A DNA stretch of 64,000 bases from Sipunculus nudus (lineage: Eukaryota > Annelida > Sipuncula > Golfingiida > Sipunculidae), in the NCBI GenBank assembly GCA_026874595.1, contig CM049316.1, forward strand, positions 68,970,676 through 69,034,675, in the 5' to 3' direction. The notes under the pieces are model-generated. The model was not told where the DNA came from. It was given only the letters and a program-made list of their open reading frames with translations, and did not search any database. Position numbers and translations under genes: made by a program. How positions within the stretch are numbered: position 1 is the first letter of the stretch; each line of letters starts with the position of its first letter. Shown here piece after piece: positions 17,478 through 26,013 of this stretch.

Positions 17478-20400
17478 ATGCACACTACACGCATGTGGAC
17501 ACCGCGTTTCAGGTATGAATCACGACGGAAACACAGATCATACCCGGCGGATCGAGCGTCGTTCTCCAGGAACGGGTGCAGGCAGTCTTACAGGAGCCTG
17601 AAAGAGCAAGTGCACAGACACGAGGACCCGTCACGTCCGGGCAGTTTCCCGCCACTACGGCAGGATGCAAGAGTTTACGACCAGGTCCGGTCCAAAGCGT
17701 TTCCCTACGAAGGCGGCTTTGGCCCTAAAAAGGCGTACGCCCATTTCACAGATGTACCCAACATGGATTCCCAACGGGTATCCCTTGACGTGCCAACACC
17801 TTGGCCAGAGGGACATCCCGACATGCTCCACGAGTTAAAGGAACGGTTTGAACTGCTGGACAAAGAACGCGTTTCCGCAGACGTCCTGGCAATACAAACC
17901 GTCCGGGACCGCGAAACACGTCGGGAATTTCACAATCTGTGCGAACAACTGGACCGCACGAGGCGGGACGCGGAAAGGATGAAAGACACGTACGTGGAAC
18001 TGGCAAGACAGAGAAACCTACTGCACCATGAACTGAAACGCGCCCGTGCACTCCGTTCAGTGCGTTGCATAGCTGTACCGTCGTGCGATACGACGGTGGG
18101 TGACACGGCGTACGGGCCTCCGCCGGCCGAAAAGGTGACGGACGCCGTGGTGTCTTGCCTGTCGAATGCGCCTTTGTCTGCTGCCGGTTCACGTCCTGTG
18201 TTGGTTCATCCGACGGACCTCAGCAGGGAACTCTTGCGTACTTTCACCGGGGGGTCCTCCGCTTGCACAGGAGCCGTCTTGTCACTGCCTACAGATATGC
18301 TCGTTTTTCAATACGTCGCATCTTCCCTGTGTCGGTCTTTGTCCTCTGACGTCACCACCGCGCTTTACGGTAAGTTCAAGAAGGAATGGGCGCACCATGT
18401 TGATATGGCCGTGGGCGATCCCCTCGATATCACAAAGTGTGCAGCCCAAATTCGCGTGTCCGTAAAAAATTTCCAAGGTTATCTCGAGAACCACATCAGA
18501 GAGCTCTCTGCAGAACTCGTACAACGGGTGGTGCAGCGTGTAAAACTCCAGGGAAACTACGAGATGTACTGTACATGGACCCTCTCGTTGGGCGCAGTGC
18601 CTTACGTGCGTTTACCCCCAGGATCAGGTAACCTCAGCCCTTGCGTGTGCTCTGGATGGAAATGTGGCTCAACCGAGACCTCCGCCTCAGAGAGCGTTCT
18701 TTTGTCAGCCTTGCGTACCTGCTCCATGAGGCTCTGTGACTGCAGACAAGGGCATGTCCGAGTCCTTTCACCGGAAGAATGCGTTTTGGTATACCTGGGA
18801 CCCCAGTCCGGCTTCGGGGTGTCTGTGATGGACCAATCATTTTTCCCGCCGGGCTCCAAGTTTGGGGTGGTATACCCGCACAAACATTTCCGGTGCGATC
18901 CGATGGCCACAGCCTGTGGGCAAGTTCTGATGTACAGCAGGGCACGTGGTTTGTTACAAAGCCTAGCAGAAAACTCGCACATATTCAACTCTAAACCGTG
19001 CGTGCTTTTAGGGCAAAAGAGCATGCCTAAAAAACCCGCCGAACAGGATGACGACCCGTCTAGCGAAAGAGAGGTCTGTCGCAGGGCACTGAACGCTGCA
19101 GAGGAAAAGGTCAATTCTGCCACTTTGGCCGCAGCTAAACTTCACAGGCAGTTGATGTCATGTAAAGCGAAAGAAAAAACCACAGACGATATGATGAAAC
19201 TGTTGGGCACAGCCGCGGAATCCGATAGCGCTATCACACGCGGAGCTTTGAAAAAACTGGTGCCTTGTATCGTGAGCGGAGTCGTCGGTGACTGGGGTAG
19301 CATGTACGCTAACCTGCGTGATCTGCAGAAACGGATCACCGCAGGCGGTACGCTTGACGACGCGAGAGCACCTCTGTCTTCATCGTCCACATTTCTGGGT
19401 GCGGGCCCGAAGTTTAGCCGTGCCCCTCAACGTAACACACAGCGTGTCTGTGGCAGTACGGATAACGCTTGCGACGGACTGCCCTCCGGCCGCTTGTACG
19501 ATGGCAGTTTGTCACGCCCTGGAGTCAGCGACCTCGACGCAACGTCAGGCGTCAGGTACAACGTGCGCGAATTGGAAAGAACCGCGGCCGAGCTGGACAT
19601 GCAGAGGGGTGTGGCCGAAGCATTGTCCTGGTTCAGTAAGCCGTCGGCCGAAAAGGAAGCCCTGAGAAGGGCAGAACGCAAGAACGCGGAAGCCGAAAGG
19701 GTCATGCAGTACCTGATCGATCTCGTGGAACAGTCAGGGCACGCGTTGGATCTGCATAAACACCAAGCCGCCATACATGCCCAACGGTACGTACAGCTGA
19801 CCGCCCAACTGAACGAATACCAAGAGGAGCAGCGTCGTTTGGGTGAGGCCGTTCACCTTTACGAGAAATTTATCGAGGAACGCCTCGAACCCACAGAAGA
19901 AATGGCCGGTGAACCAATGTGGGACGGCGAAAGGGCTCCACCGAGTCGCGCACTTTTGAAACACCTGAAAAACCTTCAACGGGACGTGAAAAGAGCCGTC
20001 GATTTGTGTAAAACGGAACAGCGGACAGCAGAGGAACTTGAGGAGGAAATAGCTGACGACGCGCACGGCCTGTGGCGAGGAGTGTCAGACGTGTACGGGC
20101 CCAACCGGCCCGTAGAATCGGGTGGCATCGGGCCGCCCAAAAGCCGGTCCGCTGCGGGGCCGACAGTCGTTGACGTCACAAACCAGATGGACCCTGTGTT
20201 TGGAGAAGTGTTGGGCCACCGGCTGAGCACCGCTGTCCCGGACGTGAAGGCGTACGCAGACATGGAGCGTGAACAATGGGCTTCAGTTACCATGAACATG
20301 CTCAATTTCAACCAAGTGTCGACCTACACAAACAATGCCGTGCGGTACATACCACGCAAGGAAACCAACAGAGCCCTCGTCAAACCATACCTCGAAATGG

Positions 20401-20729
20401 TGTTTCCGAACGTGACGCCGGAATTTGACGTTGACCCGTTACCGTTAGACGGTGACCCCGCCGCAGAAAGAGGGCGCACCGTGAACGCGCTGGACGAAAC
20501 GCAATTCGCAGTGGTGCACGCGGCATTCCAACTGTCTGTCGCAGGTATGACGCTGCGCCAGTTTTCGAATCATTTAGAAGTGGCTGCGGAAAAGGAGAGT
20601 GCTGGCGTACCGTGTAAACGAGAAATGCGAAATGGAGAAAGCAGTGAAAGAAAAGATGTGCATATGGACCCCTTCACGGAAGCAGGTGTCCGTTCCGGCA
20701 TAATAGACAGGTCGTCTGTGCAAATCTGA
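17478..20729 (+). CDS. Large coiled-coil protein of unknown function, 1083 aa
   Basis: Not recognised. It starts MHTTRMWTPRFR with a basic N-terminus. A strong coiled coil spans about residues 120-195 (ELKERFELLDKERV...ETRREFHNLCEQLDRTRRDAERM). The middle (about 330-510) is a globular, Cys-containing domain (CVCSGWKCG, CSMRLCDCRQGH). More helical, charged segments follow at about 530-620 and 720-870 (RRAERKNAEAERVMQYLIDLVE, KFIEERLEPTEE). The last 120 residues are again globular. No signal peptide or membrane segment is seen. Size and composition suggest a virion scaffold, tegument or capsid-associated protein. Codon use looks uniform through the whole length and the frame is intact. A poly(A) signal AATAAA is at 20757-20762. 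Confidence 0.85.
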   Translation: MHTTRMWTPRFRYESRRKHRSYPADRASFSRNGCRQSYRSLKEQVHRHEDPSRPGSFPPLRQDARVYDQVRSKAFPYEGGFGPKKAYAHFTDVPNMDSQRVSLDVPTPWPEGHPDMLHELKERFELLDKERVSADVLAIQTVRDRETRREFHNLCEQLDRTRRDAERMKDTYVELARQRNLLHHELKRARALRSVRCIAVPSCDTTVGDTAYGPPPAEKVTDAVVSCLSNAPLSAAGSRPVLVHPTDLSRELLRTFTGGSSACTGAVLSLPTDMLVFQYVASSLCRSLSSDVTTALYGKFKKEWAHHVDMAVGDPLDITKCAAQIRVSVKNFQGYLENHIRELSAELVQRVVQRVKLQGNYEMYCTWTLSLGAVPYVRLPPGSGNLSPCVCSGWKCGSTETSASESVLLSALRTCSMRLCDCRQGHVRVLSPEECVLVYLGPQSGFGVSVMDQSFFPPGSKFGVVYPHKHFRCDPMATACGQVLMYSRARGLLQSLAENSHIFNSKPCVLLGQKSMPKKPAEQDDDPSSEREVCRRALNAAEEKVNSATLAAAKLHRQLMSCKAKEKTTDDMMKLLGTAAESDSAITRGALKKLVPCIVSGVVGDWGSMYANLRDLQKRITAGGTLDDARAPLSSSSTFLGAGPKFSRAPQRNTQRVCGSTDNACDGLPSGRLYDGSLSRPGVSDLDATSGVRYNVRELERTAAELDMQRGVAEALSWFSKPSAEKEALRRAERKNAEAERVMQYLIDLVEQSGHALDLHKHQAAIHAQRYVQLTAQLNEYQEEQRRLGEAVHLYEKFIEERLEPTEEMAGEPMWDGERAPPSRALLKHLKNLQRDVKRAVDLCKTEQRTAEELEEEIADDAHGLWRGVSDVYGPNRPVESGGIGPPKSRSAAGPTVVDVTNQMDPVFGEVLGHRLSTAVPDVKAYADMEREQWASVTMNMLNFNQVSTYTNNAVRYIPRKETNRALVKPYLEMVFPNVTPEFDVDPLPLDGDPAAERGRTVNALDETQFAVVHAAFQLSVAGMTLRQFSNHLEVAAEKESAGVPCKREMRNGESSERKDVHMDPFTEAGVRSGIIDRSSVQI

Positions 20730-20756
20730 GACATCAGCAAAGAACACACATGTTTA

Positions 20757-20762
20757 AATAAA
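20757..20762 (+). terminator. Poly(A) signal of the 1083-aa gene
   Basis: AATAAA 28 bp after the stop codon. Confidence 0.65.
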
Positions 20763-20822
20763 AAATATATCTGTTGTTTATTTCATATCAAATAAAACTA
20801 TATCTGGTTGACAGCCTGGACA

Positions 20823-20828
20823 TTTATT
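20823..20828 (-). terminator. Poly(A) signal of the lectin/EGF gene
   Basis: AATAAA on the minus strand about 75 bp past the stop at 20904; the two genes converge here with closely spaced signals. Confidence 0.6.
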
Positions 20829-20903
20829 TTGCATATCCTAGCATGCAGTCCACACGCTCTATCGGGCAGTGTGGTCATGATATGTTGTCAGGATATGACA
20901 TCA

Positions 20904-23900
20904 CTACACATACTCGAACAGAACCCGGAGGCTTAACAAGACAACCGCTATGTGTTCATCACGCCAGGCAGGCTTGCTTGTATTAATGTCCCTGCATTGC
21001 CTTCCCGTTTTGTCAGGTTTCCAACAGAAGGCACGAAAGTGTTCCCTCCACCGACCAGTGTCCTCGAGGTCTGTGCCGCCTGTCTGACACACACCAGTGA
21101 CGGGATCACATTTAAACCATACACCGTTTGGACAGACGGGGCACAACATCATGCAGTTGGGACCGTACGTCCCTTCGCCGCAATCCGAGTCGCAGAAGAC
21201 GCCTTCTCTGCCAGCTTTACATCGGTAACATTTCCCGTCGAATGGGCTGCATGTGCTTTTTGCACAAGACGGCGGACAGGTGCTACTGCAGTTATTCCCC
21301 CAATGACCGGTCGGGCAATCCGCGTCGCAGTAGGCGCCTTCTTTGCCAGCTATGCATTGGTAGCATTTCCCGTCGAATGGGTTACATATGCCTTCTGCAC
21401 AATTAAACGAACAGGTGTTACTGCAGTTAGTCCCCCAATGACCGGTCGGGCAATTCACGTCGCAGAAGTCGCCTTCCTTGCCAGCTTTACATTGGTAACA
21501 TTTTCCATCGAATGGGCTGCATTTGCCTTTTGCACAAAACAGCGAACAGGTGCTACTGCAGTTATTCCCCCAAACACCGGACGGGCACAGGCTCTCACAC
21601 CTCGGCCCCATGTACCCGTCTATGCACGGTGCACAATATCCGTCTTCGTGGTTGCAGCTGGAGCGGTTCCAGCACCCGGCACCGCATACACTGACACAAC
21701 CCTCCCCCCAAAGCCCACCGTCGCAACGTTGAGTGCAGCGCTCGCCCACGTACCCGGCCTGGCACGTGCACGAACCGTTCACCATGTTGCATTTCCTGAC
21801 AGGTATACCATTGTAAACAACGGATCCATTGCATTCAGGCGTACACGAAAAGGCACATTCTGAACCCCATTTGTCTGCTGAGCATGTTTCATTGCAGTAC
21901 TGCCCTTTGTAACCGGCCTGGCACAAGCAGCTGCCGGAAATGTGGTCGCATAACTGATACGTTGTTGTCCGAACAGAATTCGTATTCCGTGCACGCACAC
22001 AACGGCTTGGGCACGTTTTCGAGCAGGATGGGCCGTACGTGCCGTTTGCACAGAGTGCCTCACAGTGTTTACCCGTGTAACCCGGCTGGCAAGTGCACGT
22101 CCCGTTTATATGATTGCAGGTCGGCTTATGACTGTTACCTGTGGTGATGCACCGGCTAGAGCAATTTCGGGAACATTTCGTACCCCACGTGCCTGTAGAG
22201 CATACATCCGCGCATTTGTGTCCCGTATAACCGTCCTTCCACAAGCACGTTCCGTTAAACCGGTCGCATTTAACATTTGAATCCGAGGCGGTCCCGTTGC
22301 AATTGACCGGACAAGTACTGTTACAGTTTTCACCCCATTCCTGCTGGCTGCATGTTTCCGAACATGTCTGACCTTTGTAACCAGCTTTGCAGCTACATGC
22401 CCCTGTATCTTTTGCACACACACGCCACGTGTATCTGGAACCCGAATTCTGAACATTTGTCCTGATCTGCCAAATATGGTTGGCAGGGGCGTGCAGGCAG
22501 TTATCTGGACACGTCTTGGTACAATCAGATCCATACTTGTCCCTGGCACACTCCATGCTGCAACCCTTACCGTAGTAACCTGGACAGCAACTGCAAGACC
22601 CGCTTTTCTTGTCACATAAACGGATACCTTTTACTGGTACACAATTGTTAGAGCATGTCCTGGTACATATATCATCCAATGTCCCTGGAGGGCACGTCAC
22701 GTTGCAGCGGGCACCCCTAAAGCCTGGCATACATGAACATCCACCGTTTACTGCATTGCATTTCCGACTGGAACAACCTTCCGAACAGTTGAAGGCACAA
22801 TGAAGACCCCACTGACCTGACTTGCATGCATTGGCGCATTTTCTGCCTCTATATCCAGGCCGGCAATCGCATACCCCATCTGTTGAACGACAAACTGCTG
22901 TTCCTTTAATTACCGTTCTGTTTTTCGCCTTTTCGTCCGGTTCACGCAGACAACCTGCCGAACACTGGAGGTTACAACCGAGGCCGAACGTTCCGTTCGA
23001 GCAAAACTTGTTACATCTCGAGCCTGCGTAACCCGCTTTACAAGAGCAAGTTCCGTTTGTGGGGTAGCACACAGGTTTGGCACCCCTTGCCCTCATGCAT
23101 CCGGATGAACATTTATGGTCGCAGTTTTTACCCCAGCGTCCACTCTGACATGTTGTATTGCAATGTCTTCCCCTGAGGCCGGCCTTGCACCCGTGTGAAC
23201 ACGTTCCTGTGTATCCCTTACACTCGCGTCTGTAGCATCCTGTTGAGCAATTCTGTTGGCACTTGCGTCCCCAGTATCCCACAGAGCACTCTGGACGGAC
23301 ACATATGTACCTGTGTTTCTTGTCGCAATTGACGTTTCCCTTCTTAACCTTGTGTTTGTGATGGTCTACTTTCATATCGTGATCAAAATAAAGGAGGTGA
23401 CATTCCGGAGTTTTGATTACTTCATTATTTTCGGAGAACATTGTCCACGTGTCTGAAATATTCACTTGTTGCAACAGTTTGATTACAGAGCCGCTTTCGA
23501 AGTCATACCCTTGGTCGGATATGACAGGCAAACGCCCTCCTGCGCACTGGCAGCAACTTTTTGCCTCCTTGTTAGTGACGTCTGTTAAGCCACTGCAATT
23601 CTTCTTTGCTGTGTCTTTGCAAAATGTTTTATCCTTTGACCAAGGCCCTACGAGTTCAATTTTATCATCCGGATCTGAAAAACGGGTACCGGTCTTTGGC
23701 CAACACAAAAATCCGGCCTTCCCTCTATGACATCCCTTTTTTTGTGTAGCACCCGTAGTTCGGCGGAAAACGGAGCATGTCTCGGTTTTTGTGCCCTTGA
23801 TTGCACTGCGGAAATGTGCACTGGTCACCGTCGGAGCCAGTTCCATCATCCACGCCACCTGCGATGCCTTTGTATGCGGGAGCTCTAAACCGGCACACTG

Positions 23901-24128
23901 ACAGCAACGTCGTGCTTGCTGGTACGTGTATGTCTGTTTCCTGCCGTCGCATTGGACAGTTGTTTTCTTCCCAGTAGTCCTACACGAAGTAAAAGGGCCG
24001 GCCATTTCACTTTCCGTCGGCGCTCCCAACCAACGCCACGAGGGTGCGGCCTTACGGGTGGCCAGTATCTGGCGCGCGATCAATGCCAGAAGCGGCAGGT
24101 ATAACACTTTTCCGTAAAAAATGCCCAT
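20904..24128 (-). CDS. Secreted C-type-lectin-like and multiple EGF-like protein, 1074 aa
   Basis: The signal peptide spans about residues 1-23 (MGIFYGKVLYLPLLALIA). Two C-type-lectin-like modules follow (about 40-155 and 160-290): each has an A-x-x-C-C-Q-C-A-G-x-x-L-P core and an ending like KHRYICV or AGFLCW. From about 295 to 1020 comes a chain of some 17 EGF/laminin-type units with the recurring pattern W-G-x-x-C-x-x-x-C ... C-x-C-x-x-G-Y-x-G-x-x-C, as in animal MEGF and scavenger-receptor F proteins. Three nearly identical units of about 43 residues near the C-terminus (SPFDGKCYQCKAGKEG type) show recent duplication. Many N-glycosylation sites are present. The last 17 residues are mildly hydrophobic but too short for a clear anchor, so secretion or weak attachment is likely. 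It looks host-derived. It may bind glycans, phagocytic receptors or matrix; this is inferred. Confidence 0.85.
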   Translation of the reverse strand: MGIFYGKVLYLPLLALIARQILATRKAAPSWRWLGAPTESEMAGPFTSCRTTGKKTTVQCDGRKQTYTYQQARRCCQCAGLELPHTKASQVAWMMELAPTVTSAHFRSAIKGTKTETCSVFRRTTGATQKKGCHRGKAGFLCWPKTGTRFSDPDDKIELVGPWSKDKTFCKDTAKKNCSGLTDVTNKEAKSCCQCAGGRLPVISDQGYDFESGSVIKLLQQVNISDTWTMFSENNEVIKTPECHLLYFDHDMKVDHHKHKVKKGNVNCDKKHRYICVRPECSVGYWGRKCQQNCSTGCYRRECKGYTGTCSHGCKAGLRGRHCNTTCQSGRWGKNCDHKCSSGCMRARGAKPVCYPTNGTCSCKAGYAGSRCNKFCSNGTFGLGCNLQCSAGCLREPDEKAKNRTVIKGTAVCRSTDGVCDCRPGYRGRKCANACKSGQWGLHCAFNCSEGCSSRKCNAVNGGCSCMPGFRGARCNVTCPPGTLDDICTRTCSNNCVPVKGIRLCDKKSGSCSCCPGYYGKGCSMECARDKYGSDCTKTCPDNCLHAPANHIWQIRTNVQNSGSRYTWRVCAKDTGACSCKAGYKGQTCSETCSQQEWGENCNSTCPVNCNGTASDSNVKCDRFNGTCLWKDGYTGHKCADVCSTGTWGTKCSRNCSSRCITTGNSHKPTCNHINGTCTCQPGYTGKHCEALCANGTYGPSCSKTCPSRCVRARNTNSVRTTTYQLCDHISGSCLCQAGYKGQYCNETCSADKWGSECAFSCTPECNGSVVYNGIPVRKCNMVNGSCTCQAGYVGERCTQRCDGGLWGEGCVSVCGAGCWNRSSCNHEDGYCAPCIDGYMGPRCESLCPSGVWGNNCSSTCSLFCAKGKCSPFDGKCYQCKAGKEGDFCDVNCPTGHWGTNCSNTCSFNCAEGICNPFDGKCYQCIAGKEGAYCDADCPTGHWGNNCSSTCPPSCAKSTCSPFDGKCYRCKAGREGVFCDSDCGEGTYGPNCMMLCPVCPNGVWFKCDPVTGVCQTGGTDLEDTGRWREHFRAFCWKPDKTGRQCRDINTSKPAWRDEHIAVVLLSLRVLFEYV

Positions 24129-24182
24129 TTCGTATGACTAGTATTTGGTCTCATGTATCATGCACGATAGTGTCACATATAG

Positions 24183-24190
24183 TCACGTGA
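24183..24190. promoter_or_regulatory. TCACGTGA E-box palindrome
   Basis: It lies inside AGTCACGTGAC, between the divergent lectin/EGF gene and the CARD gene, where it could serve both. This E-box form is bound by TFEB/MITF/USF-type bHLH-Zip factors in animals. Confidence 0.4.
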
Positions 24191-24273
24191 CGAGTGACTG
24201 GTGCCGCTACGGCAAATAAAACAGGGAACATGTACGTAAGGTATCATTGTATACCTAGCTCCACAGGTGTCGG

Positions 24274-24286
24274 TATATATATATAT
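24274..24286 (+). promoter_or_regulatory. TATA box of the CARD-like gene
   Basis: TATATATATATAT about 55 bp upstream of ATG 24336. Confidence 0.65.
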
Positions 24287-24335
24287 CATAAATGTAAGTC
24301 CATATGATGTATATGAAGTGATAAACCGTGCGCAC

Positions 24336-25085
24336 ATGGGGAGTCGCGAGCCGTTACCGTGTTACAGATGTCGTACGGAGGGGCACACGCCAGGATCGGA
24401 TTGCTTAGATACCGGGTTGCGGTTGGAAGATATACACACACTGCCGACATTGGACGCGACCGAACCTGACCCGAGTGATGGCATATACTGCACGTTTACT
24501 CTGTACCCAGAGGAAATACCTCCTTATGTATGGATGCGGTACGTGCGGGATAGATATAATGCAGCTGCGTTTACAGGAGAGGTCGTTGCCAAAACACGGC
24601 CAGATATACATACAGTAGAAGGCATACACGCATGGATCGAAAAACAACGGTCTATTGCTAAGAACATCAAAGCAGGCACGACGGTTCCAGTTCTTTTATC
24701 TAAACCTACATGTGCATACACTTCAGAATGTAGATACGTGTACTACACGAAACAAACGTTGAGGGATATTTCAGGTGACCTATTGGATGGATTGGATCTT
24801 AAAAGCAACGGGCTGTTAAATACACTCTACGAGATGGACATCATGTCTGGTCAGGAACTCTCTTATATCGCCGCAGGGGTGTCCTCCTGCTTTAACGGTA
24901 TCCGTTTTTTCGATTGGCTGCACCAGCGTCCGCATATGTGGTCTGATGTGTGGTATGCCTTGTATGTATCGGGTGAATATGAGAGAGCCGATATGCTCAT
25001 GACTGCCGTACAGAATCAGGCAAAGCAATATTATGTCGTGACCATTCCATCATTTGAGGAATACAGGTTCGACCTTAATGACTAA
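24336..25085 (+). CDS. Zinc-knuckle plus CARD-like death-fold protein, 249 aa
   Basis: Start at ATG 24336 (MGSREPLP); the longer frame begins with GTG and contains the TATA box. Residues 9-23 form a zinc-knuckle-like motif, C-x2-C-x4-H-x5-C. The centre (about 45-125) is unassigned. Residues about 138-226 look like a caspase recruitment domain: an initial helix (LRDISGDLLDGL), a LLNTLYEMDIMSGQEL segment matching the helix 2-3 region, FFDWLHQRPHMW in the helix 4-5 position and DVWYALYVSGEYERADML in the helix 5-6 position, where CARDs typically end in an F-x-x-A-L ... G-x-x-x-L-A-x-x-L pattern. CARDs pair with one another in apoptosome, inflammasome and RIG-I-like signalling, so a free viral CARD could block such assemblies. 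The domain call rests on pattern only; the role is inferred. Poly(A) signal at 25115-25120. Confidence 0.7.
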   Translation: MGSREPLPCYRCRTEGHTPGSDCLDTGLRLEDIHTLPTLDATEPDPSDGIYCTFTLYPEEIPPYVWMRYVRDRYNAAAFTGEVVAKTRPDIHTVEGIHAWIEKQRSIAKNIKAGTTVPVLLSKPTCAYTSECRYVYYTKQTLRDISGDLLDGLDLKSNGLLNTLYEMDIMSGQELSYIAAGVSSCFNGIRFFDWLHQRPHMWSDVWYALYVSGEYERADMLMTAVQNQAKQYYVVTIPSFEEYRFDLND

Positions 25086-25114
25086 TCTGACGAGGACAGA
25101 TTCCTTGTGAGGAA

Positions 25115-25120
25115 AATAAA
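25115..25120 (+). terminator. Poly(A) signal of the CARD-like gene
   Basis: AATAAA 30 bp after the stop codon. Confidence 0.6.
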
Positions 25121-25342
25121 TACGACATCTCTGCACTAGTGTACACACCGACGTCTGCTCCCGGCATATGGTGTCCATTTATCGTCCTGTACAGTGCAGT
25201 CCCATCGTGTATATCTCTAGCCTCGAATGTTAAAGTATTTGTGAAACGCAGACCATGGTTAAAGTCGCCAGCAAACATTTCACGTCTCGTGCATAAGCGC
25301 AATTCCATTGGTTTGCACGATAGAGGACGATTTCAGATTGCA

Positions 25343-25774
25343 ATGGGTACCCGCCCGTACATGGCGTTGACCTATCTGACCGTGGTTTCTTTGATGTTGT
25401 TTGTGCTACCCGGAGTCAAGTTAAGGGGTACGTTTCCGTTTGCCTTAGCCAAACACCTTCTCACTGACCGCCATAAAGTAGATCCCGTGCAGGATTGTAA
25501 ACGTATAGGGGAAAATTGCACGGCGTCGGACATGTGCTGTGGAGCCCCTCGAGTCTTGTGCGTTTGGAAGGTCAGGGAGGTGGACCAAACACCAGTTAGA
25601 GGTTATCCTGTGTGCAAACTGTGGTATTGGGGGACAAAACCCGCTCCTGTGATGTGGGCGGAACACACCGGTACTGTTGGTGTCAACACAAACAGGAATC
25701 ATGTACGAACAAACGAGAACGACAAGACCTCCAGTAACCAAGAAGATGATGAAATTTCGGGAGATGGAGGGTAA
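25343..25774 (+). CDS. Secreted knottin-like Cys-rich protein, 143 aa
   Basis: Start at ATG 25343, because a signal peptide begins there (core MALTYLTVVSLMLFVLPGV, residues 7-25); the frame also runs upstream without good coding character. After a basic stretch ending near residue 46, six cysteines at 52, 59, 65, 66, 73 and 91 have the spacing C-x6-C-x5-CC-x6-C-x17-C, which fits an inhibitor-cystine-knot (knottin) fold. One N-glycosylation sequon (NCT) lies within it. The tail of about 45 residues is polar and acidic. Knottins occur in channel-active peptides, protease inhibitors and agouti-like ligands, so the target cannot be told from spacing alone. The protein is probably secreted from infected cells. 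It lies between the CARD-like gene and a nuclease gene, all on the plus strand. Confidence 0.7.
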   Translation: MGTRPYMALTYLTVVSLMLFVLPGVKLRGTFPFALAKHLLTDRHKVDPVQDCKRIGENCTASDMCCGAPRVLCVWKVREVDQTPVRGYPVCKLWYWGTKPAPVMWAEHTGTVGVNTNRNHVRTNENDKTSSNQEDDEISGDGG

Positions 25775-25893
25775 AGCTTACATGGAACTGTTGGCCGTGG
25801 CCAATACATTTGTTTATTCAACCATTTTCCGTACATATACGCAGCGTAATATGCCATGAACCTATTTGCATATACCGAAACTGGTAATGGTGA

Positions 25894-25901
25894 TCACGTG
25901 A
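25894..25901. promoter_or_regulatory. TCACGTGA E-box palindrome
   Basis: It lies within GATCACGTGATA, about 115 bp upstream of the nuclease gene. Confidence 0.4.
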
Positions 25902-26013
25902 TAGCTACGAGTCATATATATTACACTCGTCACACGGGGTAAACCGCGTGCGTCATTTGGTATATGCGGGGGCAGTGAACTGACAGTGATCACCGCGTGG
26001 CCTCTTTACCGGC

